The notes under the pieces were generated by a model, which was given only the letters and a program-made list of their open reading frames with translations, was not told the origin of the DNA and did not search any database. From Caldimonas tepidiphila (lineage in GTDB: Bacteria; Pseudomonadota; Gammaproteobacteria; Burkholderiales; Burkholderiaceae_C): 64,000 bases of DNA. The stretch lies in NCBI RefSeq assembly GCF_003569765.1, contig NZ_QXMG01000031.1, forward strand, positions 1-64,000, read 5' to 3'. How positions within the stretch are numbered: position 1 is the first letter of the stretch; every line of letters begins with the position of its first letter. The position numbers and the translations under genes were made by a program. Shown piece by piece: positions 18,074-28,259 of this stretch.

Positions 18074-19054
18074 ATGACGGCCTCGACGCGGCCTCCGCCC
18101 CAGCCGGGCGATGCGGCGCCGGGTCGCCTCGCGCAGGCGCTACGCGACCTGCGCTGGCTGCTGCTGTCGCCGCCGCTGCTCGCCGACGGCGCCTTCAGCG
18201 CGCCGGTGCAGCGCTTCGACGCCGCGGAGACGGCGGCGATCGAGGCCTGGCTCGCGCAGCTCGAGGAAAACCCCGCGGCGCTCGGCGCCTTCCTCGCCCG
18301 GCACGCCGCGGCGCCGCTGCGGCTCGGCCGCCAGGCCGAGCGGCTGCTCGAGTTCTTCCTGCGCGAGGGGCCGACGCACCGGCTCGTCGCCGCCAACCTG
18401 CCGCTGCGCCATGCCCCCGGCTCGCAGCCCGGCACCGACCACACGACGCGCGGCGAGATCGACTACCTGCTCGAGGACGCGGCCGGCCGCCCCTGGCACT
18501 GGGAGCTGGCGGTGAAGTTCTTCCTCTGCACCGCGGAGGGCGACGTGGCCGGGGCCGCCGACTTCGTGGGCCCCGACCGCGTCGAGAGGCTGCCGGGCAA
18601 GCTGCACAAGCTCTTCTCGCGCCAGCTCGCGCATGCCGCGCCGCCGCCCTTCGACGACCGGCCCTGGCGGCCGGCCGCCTGCACGCGCGGCTGGCTGTTC
18701 TACCGCCACGACCGGCCGCGGCCGCACTGCGCGCTGCTCGCGCACGACCACCTGTGCGGGCACTGGATCGAGCCGAGCGAGCTCGACGCGCTGCCGCCGG
18801 GCCGCTACCTGCACGTGCCGCGCACCGGCTGGATGGCGCCGCTGCGCGCCGACGGGGCGGCGCGGCCGTGGGAGGGCGGGGCGGTGCGCGGCGAGATCGC
18901 GCGGATGTGGGCCGGCGCGCCGCCGCCCGGCGTGCGGCGCTGGCCGACCGCGCAGCTCGTCGCGCGCATCGAACCCGAGGGCGAGGCGTGGCGCGAGACC
19001 GGGCGCTGGTTCGTCGTGCCCGAGGGCTGGGGGCAGGCGCCCGCGCCGGGCTGA
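18074..19054 (+). CDS. DUF1853 family protein, PD-(D/E)XK-like
   Basis: A 326-residue cytoplasmic protein of the DUF1853 family, whose function is not known to me. The motif region GEIDYLLEDAAG followed by WHWELAVKFFL resembles the acidic and D/E-x-K residues of the PD-(D/E)XK nuclease fold, which this family has been grouped with. Other stretches are GRQAERLLEFFL near residue 95 and RTGWMAPLR near 255. It starts 16 bp after the glycosylase stop and probably shares its mRNA, which hints at a nucleic-acid role without proving one. Confidence 0.8.
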   Translation: MTASTRPPPQPGDAAPGRLAQALRDLRWLLLSPPLLADGAFSAPVQRFDAAETAAIEAWLAQLEENPAALGAFLARHAAAPLRLGRQAERLLEFFLREGPTHRLVAANLPLRHAPGSQPGTDHTTRGEIDYLLEDAAGRPWHWELAVKFFLCTAEGDVAGAADFVGPDRVERLPGKLHKLFSRQLAHAAPPPFDDRPWRPAACTRGWLFYRHDRPRPHCALLAHDHLCGHWIEPSELDALPPGRYLHVPRTGWMAPLRADGAARPWEGGAVRGEIARMWAGAPPPGVRRWPTAQLVARIEPEGEAWRETGRWFVVPEGWGQAPAPG

Positions 19055-19073
19055 GCGCGCGCGGGCGGGCGGC

Positions 19074-20186
19074 TCAGTGGTGCGTGCCGATGTAGCGCTT
19101 GCGCCAGAAGAACCAGCCCAGGCCCGCGCCGACCGCCACCATCACCGCGAAGGCGATCCAGAAGCCGCGCGCGCTGTGGATCAGCGGCAGCGCCTCGAAG
19201 TTCATGCCGAAGATGCCGGTGATCAGGTTCAGCGGCAGGAAGATCGCGGTCAGCACGGTGAGCGTGCGCATGATCGCGTTGGTGCGATGGCTCTGCGCCG
19301 AGAAGTGCATCTGCACCGCGGTCTCGGCCGAGTTCTCGAGCCGGCGCACATGGCCGAGCACGCGCTCGATGTGCTCGAGCACGTCGCGCGCGCGCACGCG
19401 CATCAGGTCGCGCTCGCGCGCCTTGGCCGGATCGCTCTCGTGCGGCAGCTCGTCGAGCGCGTCGATCCACTCCTGGATCGCGCTGCGCTGGTCCTCGCAG
19501 ATGTCCTCGAGCTGGTGCAGCGTGTTGCGCGCGGCCAGCAGCGCCTGCCAGTCGTCGAAGCGGCTGCGGGGCCCCAGCAGCGCCTGCTGCATCGGGCCGA
19601 ACTGGCGCGTCAGCACGCGGCGCAGCTCCAGGTAGCCGTCGACGATGTGGTTGGTCATGCGCAGCATCTGCTCGGCGGGGCTGCCCGGCAGCCGCAGGCT
19701 GGCCGGCCGCGCCTCCGAGCCCTCCGGGGGCAGCGCCTTCAGGAAGCGCGCGATGAAGAACTCGCGCACCGGGCAGCCGACCGGATGCACCGTCAGCAGC
19801 ACGCGGTCGAACACCGCGAAGCCGATCGGGCTGGTGTCGATCGACTCCAGCATCCGGCCCGAGGCGCCGCTGGCGGCCGGCAGCGCCTCGGTCGCGGCGC
19901 CGTTGCCGTTGCCGTTGCCGTTGCCCGCCGCGAGCCGGCGGAACACCAGCAGCGCGTACCAGGAGGTGTCGTCGTAGTGCGAGGGCAGCTGCGGGTTGAG
20001 CAGGTCCGAGACATGCAGCTCCGCCAGCGGTCCCGGGGTCCAGCGCTGCAGCGCGTCCTGCAGCGCCGGCACCCCCGCCTCGAAGTCCGGGCGCTCGCTC
20101 GCGATCCACAGGTAGCCCTGCTCGGGCAGCCGCTCGGGCAGCGCGCCGAGCTCGGCGCAGTGCCCCTGGACGTGGAAGACCCGCAT
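19074..20186 (-). CDS. CorA family magnesium/zinc transporter
   Basis: An inner-membrane metal channel or transporter of 370 residues. The long soluble N-terminal domain is followed by two transmembrane helices near the C-terminus, LTVLTAIFLPLNLITGIFG and a second one starting FWIAFAVMV; between them lies the signature GMN in GIFGMNFE. A (NG)4 tract near residue 90 is encoded by a CGTTGC hexamer repeated four times and looks like a recent expansion in a loop. The start codon lies 10 bp after the hemB stop, so it belongs to the hemB transcript. Whether it carries Mg2+ or Zn2+ (ZntB-like) cannot be decided from sequence. Confidence 0.9.
   Translation of the reverse strand: MRVFHVQGHCAELGALPERLPEQGYLWIASERPDFEAGVPALQDALQRWTPGPLAELHVSDLLNPQLPSHYDDTSWYALLVFRRLAAGNGNGNGNGAATEALPAASGASGRMLESIDTSPIGFAVFDRVLLTVHPVGCPVREFFIARFLKALPPEGSEARPASLRLPGSPAEQMLRMTNHIVDGYLELRRVLTRQFGPMQQALLGPRSRFDDWQALLAARNTLHQLEDICEDQRSAIQEWIDALDELPHESDPAKARERDLMRVRARDVLEHIERVLGHVRRLENSAETAVQMHFSAQSHRTNAIMRTLTVLTAIFLPLNLITGIFGMNFEALPLIHSARGFWIAFAVMVAVGAGLGWFFWRKRYIGTHH
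19901..19924. repeat. hexanucleotide tandem repeat (CGTTGC)4 inside the corA-like gene
   Basis: Four perfect copies of CGTTGC lie in frame and encode alternating Asn and Gly. Slippage by one unit would add or remove two residues without a frameshift. Confidence 0.9.
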
Positions 20187-20196
20187 CCGCCGGGCG

Positions 20197-21424
<1,228 letters not shown>

Positions 21425-21499
21425 TTGGGGCGCCGCCCGTGCGGACGATGTTCGCGCCAGTGGGGCGAGGGCGCGGGCGTCAATGACCATAATGGCCGC

Positions 21500-21928
21500 A
21501 TGCTCTGGATCAAAGCCCTCCATGTCGTTTTCGTGACGAGCTGGTTCGCCGGCCTCTTCTACCTGCCGCGGCTCTACGTCAACCTGGCGATGGTGCCGGC
21601 CGGCAGCCATGCCGAGCGCGAGCGGCTGCTGCTGATGGCGCGTAAGCTCTACCGCTTCATGAACCCGCTGATGATGCTGGCCATCGGCTTCGGGCTGGTG
21701 CTGTGGCTGTACTACGGCATCGGGCGCGGCCCCGGCCAGGGCTGGATGCACGCCAAGCTCGCGCTCGTGCTCGGCCTGCTCGGCTACCACCTGTGGTGCA
21801 AGCGCCTGCTGCGCGACTTCGAGCACCAGGGCAACCGGCGCTCCCATGTCTGGTTCCGCTGGTTCAACGAGGTGCCGGTGCTGGCGCTGCTGGCGATCGT
21901 GGTGCTGGTGGTCGTGAAGCCCTTCTGA
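21500..21928 (+). CDS. hemJ: protoporphyrinogen IX oxidase HemJ
   Basis: HemJ is a small membrane protein that oxidises protoporphyrinogen IX to protoporphyrin IX late in heme synthesis. The 142 residues begin MLWIKALHVVFVTSWFAGL, with the conserved His of the family, continue with FYLPRLYVN and contain WMHAKLALVLGLLGYHLW and four hydrophobic helices. CATAAT at 21488-21493 is only 6 bp before the ATG and there is no ribosome-binding site, so the mRNA may be leaderless. It is divergent from hemB, another heme gene, across a candidate small RNA locus. Confidence 0.93.
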   Translation: MLWIKALHVVFVTSWFAGLFYLPRLYVNLAMVPAGSHAERERLLLMARKLYRFMNPLMMLAIGFGLVLWLYYGIGRGPGQGWMHAKLALVLGLLGYHLWCKRLLRDFEHQGNRRSHVWFRWFNEVPVLALLAIVVLVVVKPF

Positions 21929-21945
21929 GCGGGGCGCGGCGCGGC

Positions 21946-23073
21946 ATGGCCCGGCATCTCCGCACCTCGCTGCTGCCGCTGGCGCTGCTCTACACCGCGC
22001 TGGTGGTCTACGCCACGCTCTACCCCTTCAGCGGCTGGCGCGATCCGGGCGTCGAGCCCTGGCGCTTCCTGCTCAAGCCGTGGCCGCGCTGGTGGTCGTG
22101 GTTCGACGTCGTCTCCAACCTGATCGGCTACATGCCGCTCGGTGCGCTGCTGGCCGGCGCGCTGCTGCGGCTCGGCGCCGGGCGGCTGCTCGCGGTGCTG
22201 CTGGCCGCGAGCGCCGGGGCGCTGCTGTCCTTCGGGCTCGAATCGACGCAGAACTTCCTGCCCGGGCGCGTGCCCTCCGGCCTCGACTGGGTGCTGAACG
22301 CGTCCGGCGCGCTCGTCGGCGCGCTCGTCGCCGCCGCACTGCAGGCGCTCGGCTGGGTCGGGCGCTGGCAGAGCTTCCGCGACCGCTGGTTCCTGCCCGG
22401 CAGCGCCGGGGCGATGGCGCTGCTGCTGGCCTGGCCGGTGGGGCTGCTGTTCCCGGCGCCGCTGCCGCTCGGCCTCGGGCAGGTGCTGGCGCGGGCGCAG
22501 GACGCGCTCGCCGCCGCCGTCGCCGGCACGGCGCTCGCCGACTGGATCGAGCCGGCCGCCGTGCGGGCGCTGGAGCCACTCGCGCCCGGGCTGGAGATGG
22601 TCACCACCGCGCTCGGCCTGCTCGCGCCCTGCCTGCTGGCCTTCTCGGTCTCGCCGGTCGGCTGGCGGCGCGTCGCGCTGGTCGCGGGCGCGCTCGCGCT
22701 CGGCGTGGCGGCGACGACGCTGTCGACGACGCTGAACTTCGGCCCGCAGAACGCGCTGGCCTGGATGACGCAAGCCAGCCGCACCGGGCTGGCGGTCGGC
22801 GCGCTCGCCGCGCTGGTGCTGGCCGTCGCGCCGCCGCGCGCCGCCGCCGCGATCGGGCTGGCGCTGCTGGCGCTGATGGTGGTACTCGTGAACCGGGCGC
22901 CGCTCGACCCCTACAGCGCGCTCAGCCTGCAGGCCTGGGAGCAGGGGCGCTTCATCCGCTTCCACGGCCTCGCGCAGTGGGTCGGCTGGCTGTGGCCCTT
23001 CGCGGCGCTCGCGTGGCTGCTGGCGCGCAGCGCGAGCCGCGACGAGCCCGACGGCGTGCCCCGCGCGGCATGA
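21946..23073 (+). CDS. VanZ family membrane protein
   Basis: A polytopic membrane protein of 375 residues with about nine or ten hydrophobic segments. The N-terminal part (about 10-130) carries the VanZ pattern: LLYTALVVYATLYPFSGW, DVVSNLIGYMPLGALLAG, and SFGLESTQNFLPGRVPSGLDWVLN shortened here to its core LESTQNFLPGRVPS. VanZ-type proteins are linked to low-level glycopeptide resistance in Gram-positives, but the role in Proteobacteria is unknown. The C-terminal two-thirds has further helices that I do not recognise. It starts 17 bp after hemJ. Confidence 0.82.
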   Translation: MARHLRTSLLPLALLYTALVVYATLYPFSGWRDPGVEPWRFLLKPWPRWWSWFDVVSNLIGYMPLGALLAGALLRLGAGRLLAVLLAASAGALLSFGLESTQNFLPGRVPSGLDWVLNASGALVGALVAAALQALGWVGRWQSFRDRWFLPGSAGAMALLLAWPVGLLFPAPLPLGLGQVLARAQDALAAAVAGTALADWIEPAAVRALEPLAPGLEMVTTALGLLAPCLLAFSVSPVGWRRVALVAGALALGVAATTLSTTLNFGPQNALAWMTQASRTGLAVGALAALVLAVAPPRAAAAIGLALLALMVVLVNRAPLDPYSALSLQAWEQGRFIRFHGLAQWVGWLWPFAALAWLLARSASRDEPDGVPRAA

Positions 23074-23118
23074 CCTTCCGGGGCGGTGCCGCCGCGGGTG
23101 CGGCCTAGAATCCCGGGG

Positions 23119-23445
23119 ATGAGCTACTACGAGCGCCACATCTTCTTCTGCCTCAACGAGCGCCAGGGCGACGAGGCCTGCTGCGCCCGCCACGACGCCA
23201 AGGGCGCCTTCGACCACTGCAAGGCGCGCGTGAAGGCCGAGGGCCTCGCGGGGCCGGGCAAGGTGCGCGTCAACAAGGCCGGCTGCCTCGACCGCTGCGC
23301 CGGCGCGCCGGTGGCGGTGGTCTACCCGGAGGGCACCTGGTACACCTTCGTCGACAGGAGCGACATCGACGAGATCGTCGAGTCGCACCTCAAGCGCGGC
23401 GAGGTGGTCGAGCGCCTGCTGCTGCCGCCCGACGTCGGCCGCTGA
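23119..23445 (+). CDS. thioredoxin-like [2Fe-2S] ferredoxin
   Basis: A 108-residue soluble iron-sulfur protein. Cysteines at residues 11 and 22 (FFCLNERQGDEACC) and at 56 and 60 (AGCLDRC) give the CX10C...CX3C spacing of thioredoxin-like ferredoxins. The C-terminal VVYPEGTWYTFVDRSDIDEI is typical of this group. The electron partner is unknown. TAGAAT at 23106-23111 lies seven bases before ATG 23119 with CCCGGGG between, so this may also be a leaderless mRNA. The next gene follows 12 bp later. Confidence 0.9.
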   Translation: MSYYERHIFFCLNERQGDEACCARHDAKGAFDHCKARVKAEGLAGPGKVRVNKAGCLDRCAGAPVAVVYPEGTWYTFVDRSDIDEIVESHLKRGEVVERLLLPPDVGR

Positions 23446-23457
23446 CGGGGGCCGCGC

Positions 23458-24078
23458 ATGAACTCCCAGACGCTGCGCGAGCAGATCGCCGGCCCGGCCG
23501 GCGTGATCGAGTGCGCGATCGACGCGCCGGCCGATGCCGCGCCGCGCGGCCTGGTCGTGATCGGGCATCCGCACCCGCTGCACGGCGGCACGATGGACAA
23601 CAAGGTGGTGCAGACGCTCGCGCGCGCCTTCGTGCAGCTCGGCTGGCGCTGCGTGCGCTTCAACTTCCGCGGCGTCGGCAGCTCGGCCGGCGCCTGGGAC
23701 GAGGGCCGCGGCGAGATCGACGACATGGCCGCGGTCATCGCACATTACCGCGGCAACAGTGAATTGCTGCTCGCCGGCTTCTCCTTCGGCGCTTACGTCG
23801 CGTCACACGCCGCGGCGCGGCTCGCGGAAAATGCGGCTCCGGCGCGCCGACTGGTGCTCGTCGGCCCGGCCACCAGCCGCTTCGAGGTCGCGCCGGCCGC
23901 CGAGGACACGCTGGTGATCCACGGCGAGCAGGACGAGGTGGTGGCGCTTTCCGCGACGCTGGACTGGGCGCGCCCGCAGGGGCTGCCGGTGGTGGTGGTG
24001 CCGGGCGTGGGCCATTTCTTCCACGGCCAGCTCACGCTGCTGAAGAACATCGTGCTGCGCGCCTTCCGGTCCGAGTGA
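23458..24078 (+). CDS. alpha/beta hydrolase
   Basis: A 206-residue hydrolase of the short bacterial alpha/beta type. It shows HPHPLHGGTMDNKVV (oxyanion region), RFNFRGVGSSAG, the nucleophile elbow GFSFGAYVA, an acid region in VIHGEQDEVV and the catalytic His in GVGHFFHG. This sequence pattern is the one often annotated as a dienelactone-hydrolase or YsgA-like family; the substrate is unknown. It is encoded 12 bp after the ferredoxin gene and is probably co-transcribed. Confidence 0.88.
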   Translation: MNSQTLREQIAGPAGVIECAIDAPADAAPRGLVVIGHPHPLHGGTMDNKVVQTLARAFVQLGWRCVRFNFRGVGSSAGAWDEGRGEIDDMAAVIAHYRGNSELLLAGFSFGAYVASHAAARLAENAAPARRLVLVGPATSRFEVAPAAEDTLVIHGEQDEVVALSATLDWARPQGLPVVVVPGVGHFFHGQLTLLKNIVLRAFRSE

Positions 24079-24168
24079 GCGGGGCCGGGGCGGCCGCGCC
24101 GCGCCCGGTGTCGCGCCGCATCGCATCTGTCGGGCGCCTCGTGCGCCCTGGACCCTTTCGACGTTCTC

Positions 24169-25326
24169 ATGAAACAACTGACTTCCTTCATCGCGTCGGT
24201 CGCGATCGGCCTGGGCGTGCTGCTGCCGGCGCAGGCGCAGACGCCGCAGGCCCCCGAGATCGCCGCCAAGTCCTGGCTGCTGCTGGACCTGACCAGCAAC
24301 CAGGTGCTCGCGCAGCACGAGCCCGACACGCCCGCGGACCCGGCGTCACTGACCAAGCTGATGACCGCCTACGTGACCTTCGCCGCGATCCGCGACGGCC
24401 GGCTGTCGCTGCAGCAGCAGTTGCCGGTGTCGCAGCGCGCCTGGGACGAGAGGAAGGGCGGCGCCTCGCTGATGTTCATCGACCCGAAGATGCAGGTGAA
24501 GGTCGAGGACCTGCTCAAGGGCATGATCGTGCAGTCGGGCAACGACGCGTCGGTGGCGCTCGCCGAGGGCGTGGCCGGCACGGTGGAGCGCTTCGTCGAG
24601 CTGATGAACCGCGAGGCGCAGCGCATGGGGCTGAAGAACACCAGCTTCCGCAACGTCACCGGCATGAGCGAGGCGGGGCACCGCAGCACCGCGCGCGACC
24701 TCGGGATCATCGCCGCGCGCATCATCCAGGACTTCCCCGCCTACTTCCCGCTCTACTCCATCAAGGAGTTCACGTTCAACAACATCACGCAGCCCAACCG
24801 CAACCTGCTGCTGCGCCGCGACCCGTCGGTGGACGGCATGAAGACCGGCCACACCTCTGCAGCCGGCTACTGCCTGATCGCCACCGCGCAGCGCGACTTC
24901 CCCAACGGCAAGCGGCGGCTGCTCTCCGTGGTGCTCAACACCACCTCGATGGAGGCGCGCGCCGCCGAGAGCCAGAAGCTGCTGAACTGGGGCTACCAGA
25001 ACTTCGACGCGCTCAAGCTCTTCGAGGCGAACCAGGCGGTCGTGTCTCCCCTGGTGTGGAAGGGGCAGGCCAAGCAGGTGAAGATCGGCAGCACGCAGCC
25101 GGTCTACGTCACCGTGCCGCGCGGCGAGGGCGAGAAGGTCAAGACTGCGGTCGAGCGCACCGACCCGCTGGTCGCGCCGCTCGCCAAGGGCCAGCCGGTG
25201 GGCCGCCTGAAGGTCACGGTGGGCTCCACGCTGGTGGCCGACGTGCCGCTGGTGGTGCTCGAGCCGGTGGCCGAGAGCGGCCTCGTCGGCCGCACCTGGG
25301 ACAGCCTGCGGCTGTGGATCCAGTGA
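24169..25326 (+). CDS. dacA: D-alanyl-D-alanine carboxypeptidase (PBP5/6 type)
   Basis: A periplasmic, membrane-anchored enzyme of 385 residues that removes the terminal D-Ala from peptidoglycan stem peptides. A signal peptide covers about residues 1-23, ending PAQAQ. The active-site motifs are SLTK at 60-63, SGN at 123-125 and KTG at 225-227. The C-terminal domain (from about 285) is the PBP5 beta-sandwich, and the final segment WDSLRLWIQ is a plausible amphipathic membrane anchor. It precedes DUF493 and the lipoate genes, an order shared by many proteobacteria. Confidence 0.96.
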   Translation: MKQLTSFIASVAIGLGVLLPAQAQTPQAPEIAAKSWLLLDLTSNQVLAQHEPDTPADPASLTKLMTAYVTFAAIRDGRLSLQQQLPVSQRAWDERKGGASLMFIDPKMQVKVEDLLKGMIVQSGNDASVALAEGVAGTVERFVELMNREAQRMGLKNTSFRNVTGMSEAGHRSTARDLGIIAARIIQDFPAYFPLYSIKEFTFNNITQPNRNLLLRRDPSVDGMKTGHTSAAGYCLIATAQRDFPNGKRRLLSVVLNTTSMEARAAESQKLLNWGYQNFDALKLFEANQAVVSPLVWKGQAKQVKIGSTQPVYVTVPRGEGEKVKTAVERTDPLVAPLAKGQPVGRLKVTVGSTLVADVPLVVLEPVAESGLVGRTWDSLRLWIQ

Positions 25327-25351
25327 TCCGGTGCCGCACGAAAGGAACGCG

Positions 25352-25627
25352 ATGAGAGACATCCCGCCCGAACAGTCGCTGATCGAATACCCGAGCCGCT
25401 TCCCGATCAAGGTGATGGGCGCGGCGGAGGAGGGCTTCGCCCAGGCGATCGCCGCCCTGGCGCAGGAGTTCGACCCGGGCTTCGATCCGGCGACGATCGA
25501 GATGCGCCCGAGCTCGGGGGGCAAGTACCTCGGCCTGACGATCACGATCACCGCCACCAGCCGCGAGCAGCTCGACGGGATCTACCGCGCGCTCAGTTCG
25601 CACCCGATGGTCAAGGTCGTGCTCTGA
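25352..25627 (+). CDS. DUF493 family protein (YbeD-like)
   Basis: A 91-residue cytoplasmic protein of the YbeD/DUF493 family, an ACT-like fold of unknown function that is very often found next to lipB. It contains SLIEYPSRFPIKVMG at the N-terminus, RPSSGGKYLGLTITI in the middle and a C-terminal helix followed by HPMVKVVL. I chose ATG 25352 because AAAGGA lies six to eight bases ahead; a GTG at 25331 would add seven residues. Here a Sel1-repeat gene on the other strand separates it from lipB. Confidence 0.9.
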   Translation: MRDIPPEQSLIEYPSRFPIKVMGAAEEGFAQAIAALAQEFDPGFDPATIEMRPSSGGKYLGLTITITATSREQLDGIYRALSSHPMVKVVL

Positions 25628-25645
25628 GCTCCCTGCGCCGCGCCT

Positions 25646-26371
25646 TCAGCGCGGCGGCGCGGCGAGCCGCCGGTCGAGCTCGCGCAGCTTGATGGGCGCC
25701 GCCTCGTCGCCCTGCGCGGCCGCCTGCGCATACCAGTAACGCGCCAGCCGCAGGTCGCGCGCCACGCCCTCGCCCTTCTCGTACATCGACGCGATCAGGT
25801 ACTGCGCGCCCATGTCGCCGGCGCGCGCCGCCTCGCGGTACCAGTGCGCCGCCGCGCCGGCGTCGGGCGCGGTGCCGCGGCCGAGGTAGTAGGCGGTGCC
25901 GAGCTCGAGCTGCGCGTCCGGGTGCCCCTGGCCCGCGGCGAGCGCGTACCACTGCACCGAGCGCGGGAGGTCGGGCGCGTCGACGAGGCCGAGCTCGTGC
26001 ACCTGGCCGAGCGCGTGCGCCGAGCGCACGAAGCCCTGCGCCGCCGAGGCCTCCAGCAGCCGCAGCGCGCGGCGGCGGTCGGGCTGCGGCGCCTCGCCGC
26101 GCAGGTGCATCATCGCCAGGTTGTAGCGCGCCAGCGCGCTGCCGCCCTGCGCCAGCCGCTCGAAGCCCTCGCGCGCCTCGTCGAGCCGCCCGGCCGCATA
26201 GGCGCGCAGCGCCGCGTCGATCTCCTGCCCGCCGGCCACGGCGCCTGCCGCCCGCTCCCGCGGCGCGTCCCCGCGCGTGCCCCCCTCCGGCGGAGCCTGG
26301 GCGGCGAAAGCCTGGAGGGCGGCGCACAGCAGCGCCGCGATCGCAGGAAGGGACCTGGGGGTGGCGCTCAT
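25646..26371 (-). CDS. exported Sel1-repeat (TPR-like) protein
   Basis: A 241-residue protein with an N-terminal signal peptide ([19 protein letters not shown]). From about residue 75 there are four Sel1-like repeats of roughly 36 residues, for example [16 protein letters not shown] with the following [14 protein letters not shown], and [17 protein letters not shown] with the following [14 protein letters not shown]. Such repeats usually mediate protein contacts. The role is unknown. It is divergent from lipB and convergent with the DUF493 gene; a GC-rich hairpin lies at the 3' junction near 25637-25655. Confidence 0.85.
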   Translation of the reverse strand: MSATPRSLPAIAALLCAALQAFAAQAPPEGGTRGDAPRERAAGAVAGGQEIDAALRAYAAGRLDEAREGFERLAQGGSALARYNLAMMHLRGEAPQPDRRRALRLLEASAAQGFVRSAHALGQVHELGLVDAPDLPRSVQWYALAAGQGHPDAQLELGTAYYLGRGTAPDAGAAAHWYREAARAGDMGAQYLIASMYEKGEGVARDLRLARYWYAQAAAQGDEAAPIKLRELDRRLAAPPR

Positions 26372-26464
26372 GCGGTGCTCCTGCAGCGCGGGGGGACGCG
26401 GACGATTCTGCGCGTGCCGTCGGGCGCGACGCCACTGGGGGCATGCGGCGCGCTGGCGCGGCGC

Positions 26465-26470
26465 TAGACT
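26465..26470 (+). promoter_or_regulatory. candidate -10 element for lipB
   Basis: TAGACT is placed 26 bp before the lipB ATG and is followed by GCCGG, the same arrangement as before other genes here. Confidence 0.35.
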
Positions 26471-26496
26471 GCCGGCTCCCCGCTACCCCGCCCGCC

Positions 26497-27168
26497 ATGC
26501 AGATCCGCTCCCTCGGCCTGGTCGACTACCAGCCCACCTTCGACGCGATGCGCGCCTTCACCGAGTCGCGCGGCCCCGATACGCCCGACGAGCTGTGGCT
26601 GTGCGAGCATCCGCCCGTCTACACGCAGGGCCTGGCCGGAAAGGCCGAGCACGTGCTCTTCAACCCGCACGGCATCCCGGTGGTGCAGAGCAACCGCGGC
26701 GGCCAGGTCACCTACCACGGCCCAGGGCAGGTGGTGGCCTATCCGCTGGTGGACCTCAAGCGCCTCGGCATCTACGTGAAGGAATACGTCTACCGCGTCG
26801 AGCATTGCGTCATCAAGACGCTCGCGTCCTTCGGCGTCACCGGCCACCGCGTCGCCGGCGCGCCGGGCATCTACGTGAAGCTCGACGACCCTTTCGGCCA
26901 CGCCGCGCTCACCGGGCCGGCCGATCCGCGCGACCCCTTCCGCGGCCTGGGCAAGATCTCGGCGCTCGGCATCAAGGTGAGCAATCACTGCACCTACCAC
27001 GGCGTGGCGCTCAACATCGCGATGGACCTGAGCCCCTTCGAGGGCATCAACCCTTGCGGGTACGCGGGGCTGCGCACGGTCGACTTGGCTACACTCGGGG
27101 TTTCTGCGGACTGGGCCACGGCCGCCGCACGGCTGGCCGACAAGCTCGCCGTCCACCTGAGCCCCTGA
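26497..27168 (+). CDS. lipB: lipoyl(octanoyl) transferase
   Basis: LipB moves an octanoyl group from acyl carrier protein to the lipoyl domains of 2-oxoacid dehydrogenases and the glycine cleavage system. The 223 residues contain [20 protein letters not shown], the lysine region KISALGIKV and the catalytic cysteine in [11 protein letters not shown]. An insertion around residues 127-147, [18 protein letters not shown], lengthens a loop relative to E. coli LipB. lipA follows 97 bp downstream and completes the pathway. Confidence 0.96.
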   Translation: MQIRSLGLVDYQPTFDAMRAFTESRGPDTPDELWLCEHPPVYTQGLAGKAEHVLFNPHGIPVVQSNRGGQVTYHGPGQVVAYPLVDLKRLGIYVKEYVYRVEHCVIKTLASFGVTGHRVAGAPGIYVKLDDPFGHAALTGPADPRDPFRGLGKISALGIKVSNHCTYHGVALNIAMDLSPFEGINPCGYAGLRTVDLATLGVSADWATAAARLADKLAVHLSP

Positions 27169-27265
27169 CCGCGCCCCCGTCGATCCCCCTTCGGCCCGCC
27201 ACGGGCCGATGCAAACCGCGCCGCGCTGTGCCATGGCCGCAGCCGGCGACCGAAAGCGCAGCAGC

Positions 27266-28258
27266 ATGCCCACCGAAAACGTCGTCCACCAGGCCCAGAG
27301 CGGCGAAGCCTACGACGCCAGCGCCAAGCAGAAGGCCCAGGCCAAGACGGCGCGCATCCCGATCAAGGTCGTCGCCGCCGAGACGCTGAAGAAGCCGGAC
27401 TGGATCCGCGTCAAGGCCGGGTCGCCGACGACGCGCTTCTACGAGATCAAGCAGATCCTGCGCGAGCACAAGCTGCACACGGTCTGCGAGGAGGCGAGCT
27501 GCCCGAACATCGGCGAATGCTTCGGCCACGGCACCGCGACCTTCATGATCATGGGCGACAAGTGCACGCGGCGCTGCCCCTTCTGCGACGTCGGCCACGG
27601 CCGCCCGGACCCGCTCGACGTCAACGAGCCGGAGAACCTGGCCAAGACCATCGCGGCGCTCAAGCTCAAGTACGTCGTGATCACGAGCGTCGACCGCGAC
27701 GACCTGCGCGATGGCGGCGCGGCGCACTTCGTCGAGTGCATCCGCAAGACGCGCGAGCTCTCGCCGTCGACCCGCATCGAGATCCTCACGCCCGACTTCC
27801 GCGGCCGCATGGACCGCGCGCTCGAGATCCTCAAGGCCGCGCCCCCGGATGTGATGAACCACAACCTCGAGACCGCGCCGCGCCTGTACAAGGAGGCCCG
27901 TCCCGGCTCGGACTACCAGTACAGCCTGAACCTGCTCAAGCGCTTCAAGGAGTTCGCGCCCGGCGTGCCGACCAAGAGCGGCATCATGGTGGGCCTGGGC
28001 GAGACCGACGAGGAGGTGCTCGAGGTCATGCGCGACATGCGCGCGCACGACATCGACATGATCACGATCGGCCAGTACCTCGCGCCGAGCGGCCACCACC
28101 TGCCGGTGCGCCGCTACGTGCACCCGGACACCTTCAAGATGTTCGAGGCCCGCGCCTACGAGATGGGCTTCACCCACGCCGCGGTTGGCGCGATGGTGCG
28201 CTCGAGCTACCACGCCGACAAGCAGGCCGCCGGCGCCGGCGTCGCCGACGCGCTCTGA
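27266..28258 (+). CDS. lipA: lipoyl synthase (radical SAM)
   Basis: LipA inserts two sulfur atoms into protein-bound octanoate. The 330 residues hold the auxiliary cluster motif C-x4-C-x5-C in [12 protein letters not shown], the radical SAM motif C-x3-C-x2-C in [13 protein letters not shown], and the C-terminal RSSYHA whose Ser binds the auxiliary cluster. I chose ATG 27266 ([13 protein letters not shown]); an in-frame ATG at 27209 is less likely. An AraC-type gene starts one base after the stop. Confidence 0.97.
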   Translation: MPTENVVHQAQSGEAYDASAKQKAQAKTARIPIKVVAAETLKKPDWIRVKAGSPTTRFYEIKQILREHKLHTVCEEASCPNIGECFGHGTATFMIMGDKCTRRCPFCDVGHGRPDPLDVNEPENLAKTIAALKLKYVVITSVDRDDLRDGGAAHFVECIRKTRELSPSTRIEILTPDFRGRMDRALEILKAAPPDVMNHNLETAPRLYKEARPGSDYQYSLNLLKRFKEFAPGVPTKSGIMVGLGETDEEVLEVMRDMRAHDIDMITIGQYLAPSGHHLPVRRYVHPDTFKMFEARAYEMGFTHAAVGAMVRSSYHADKQAAGAGVADAL

Positions 28259-28259
28259 G

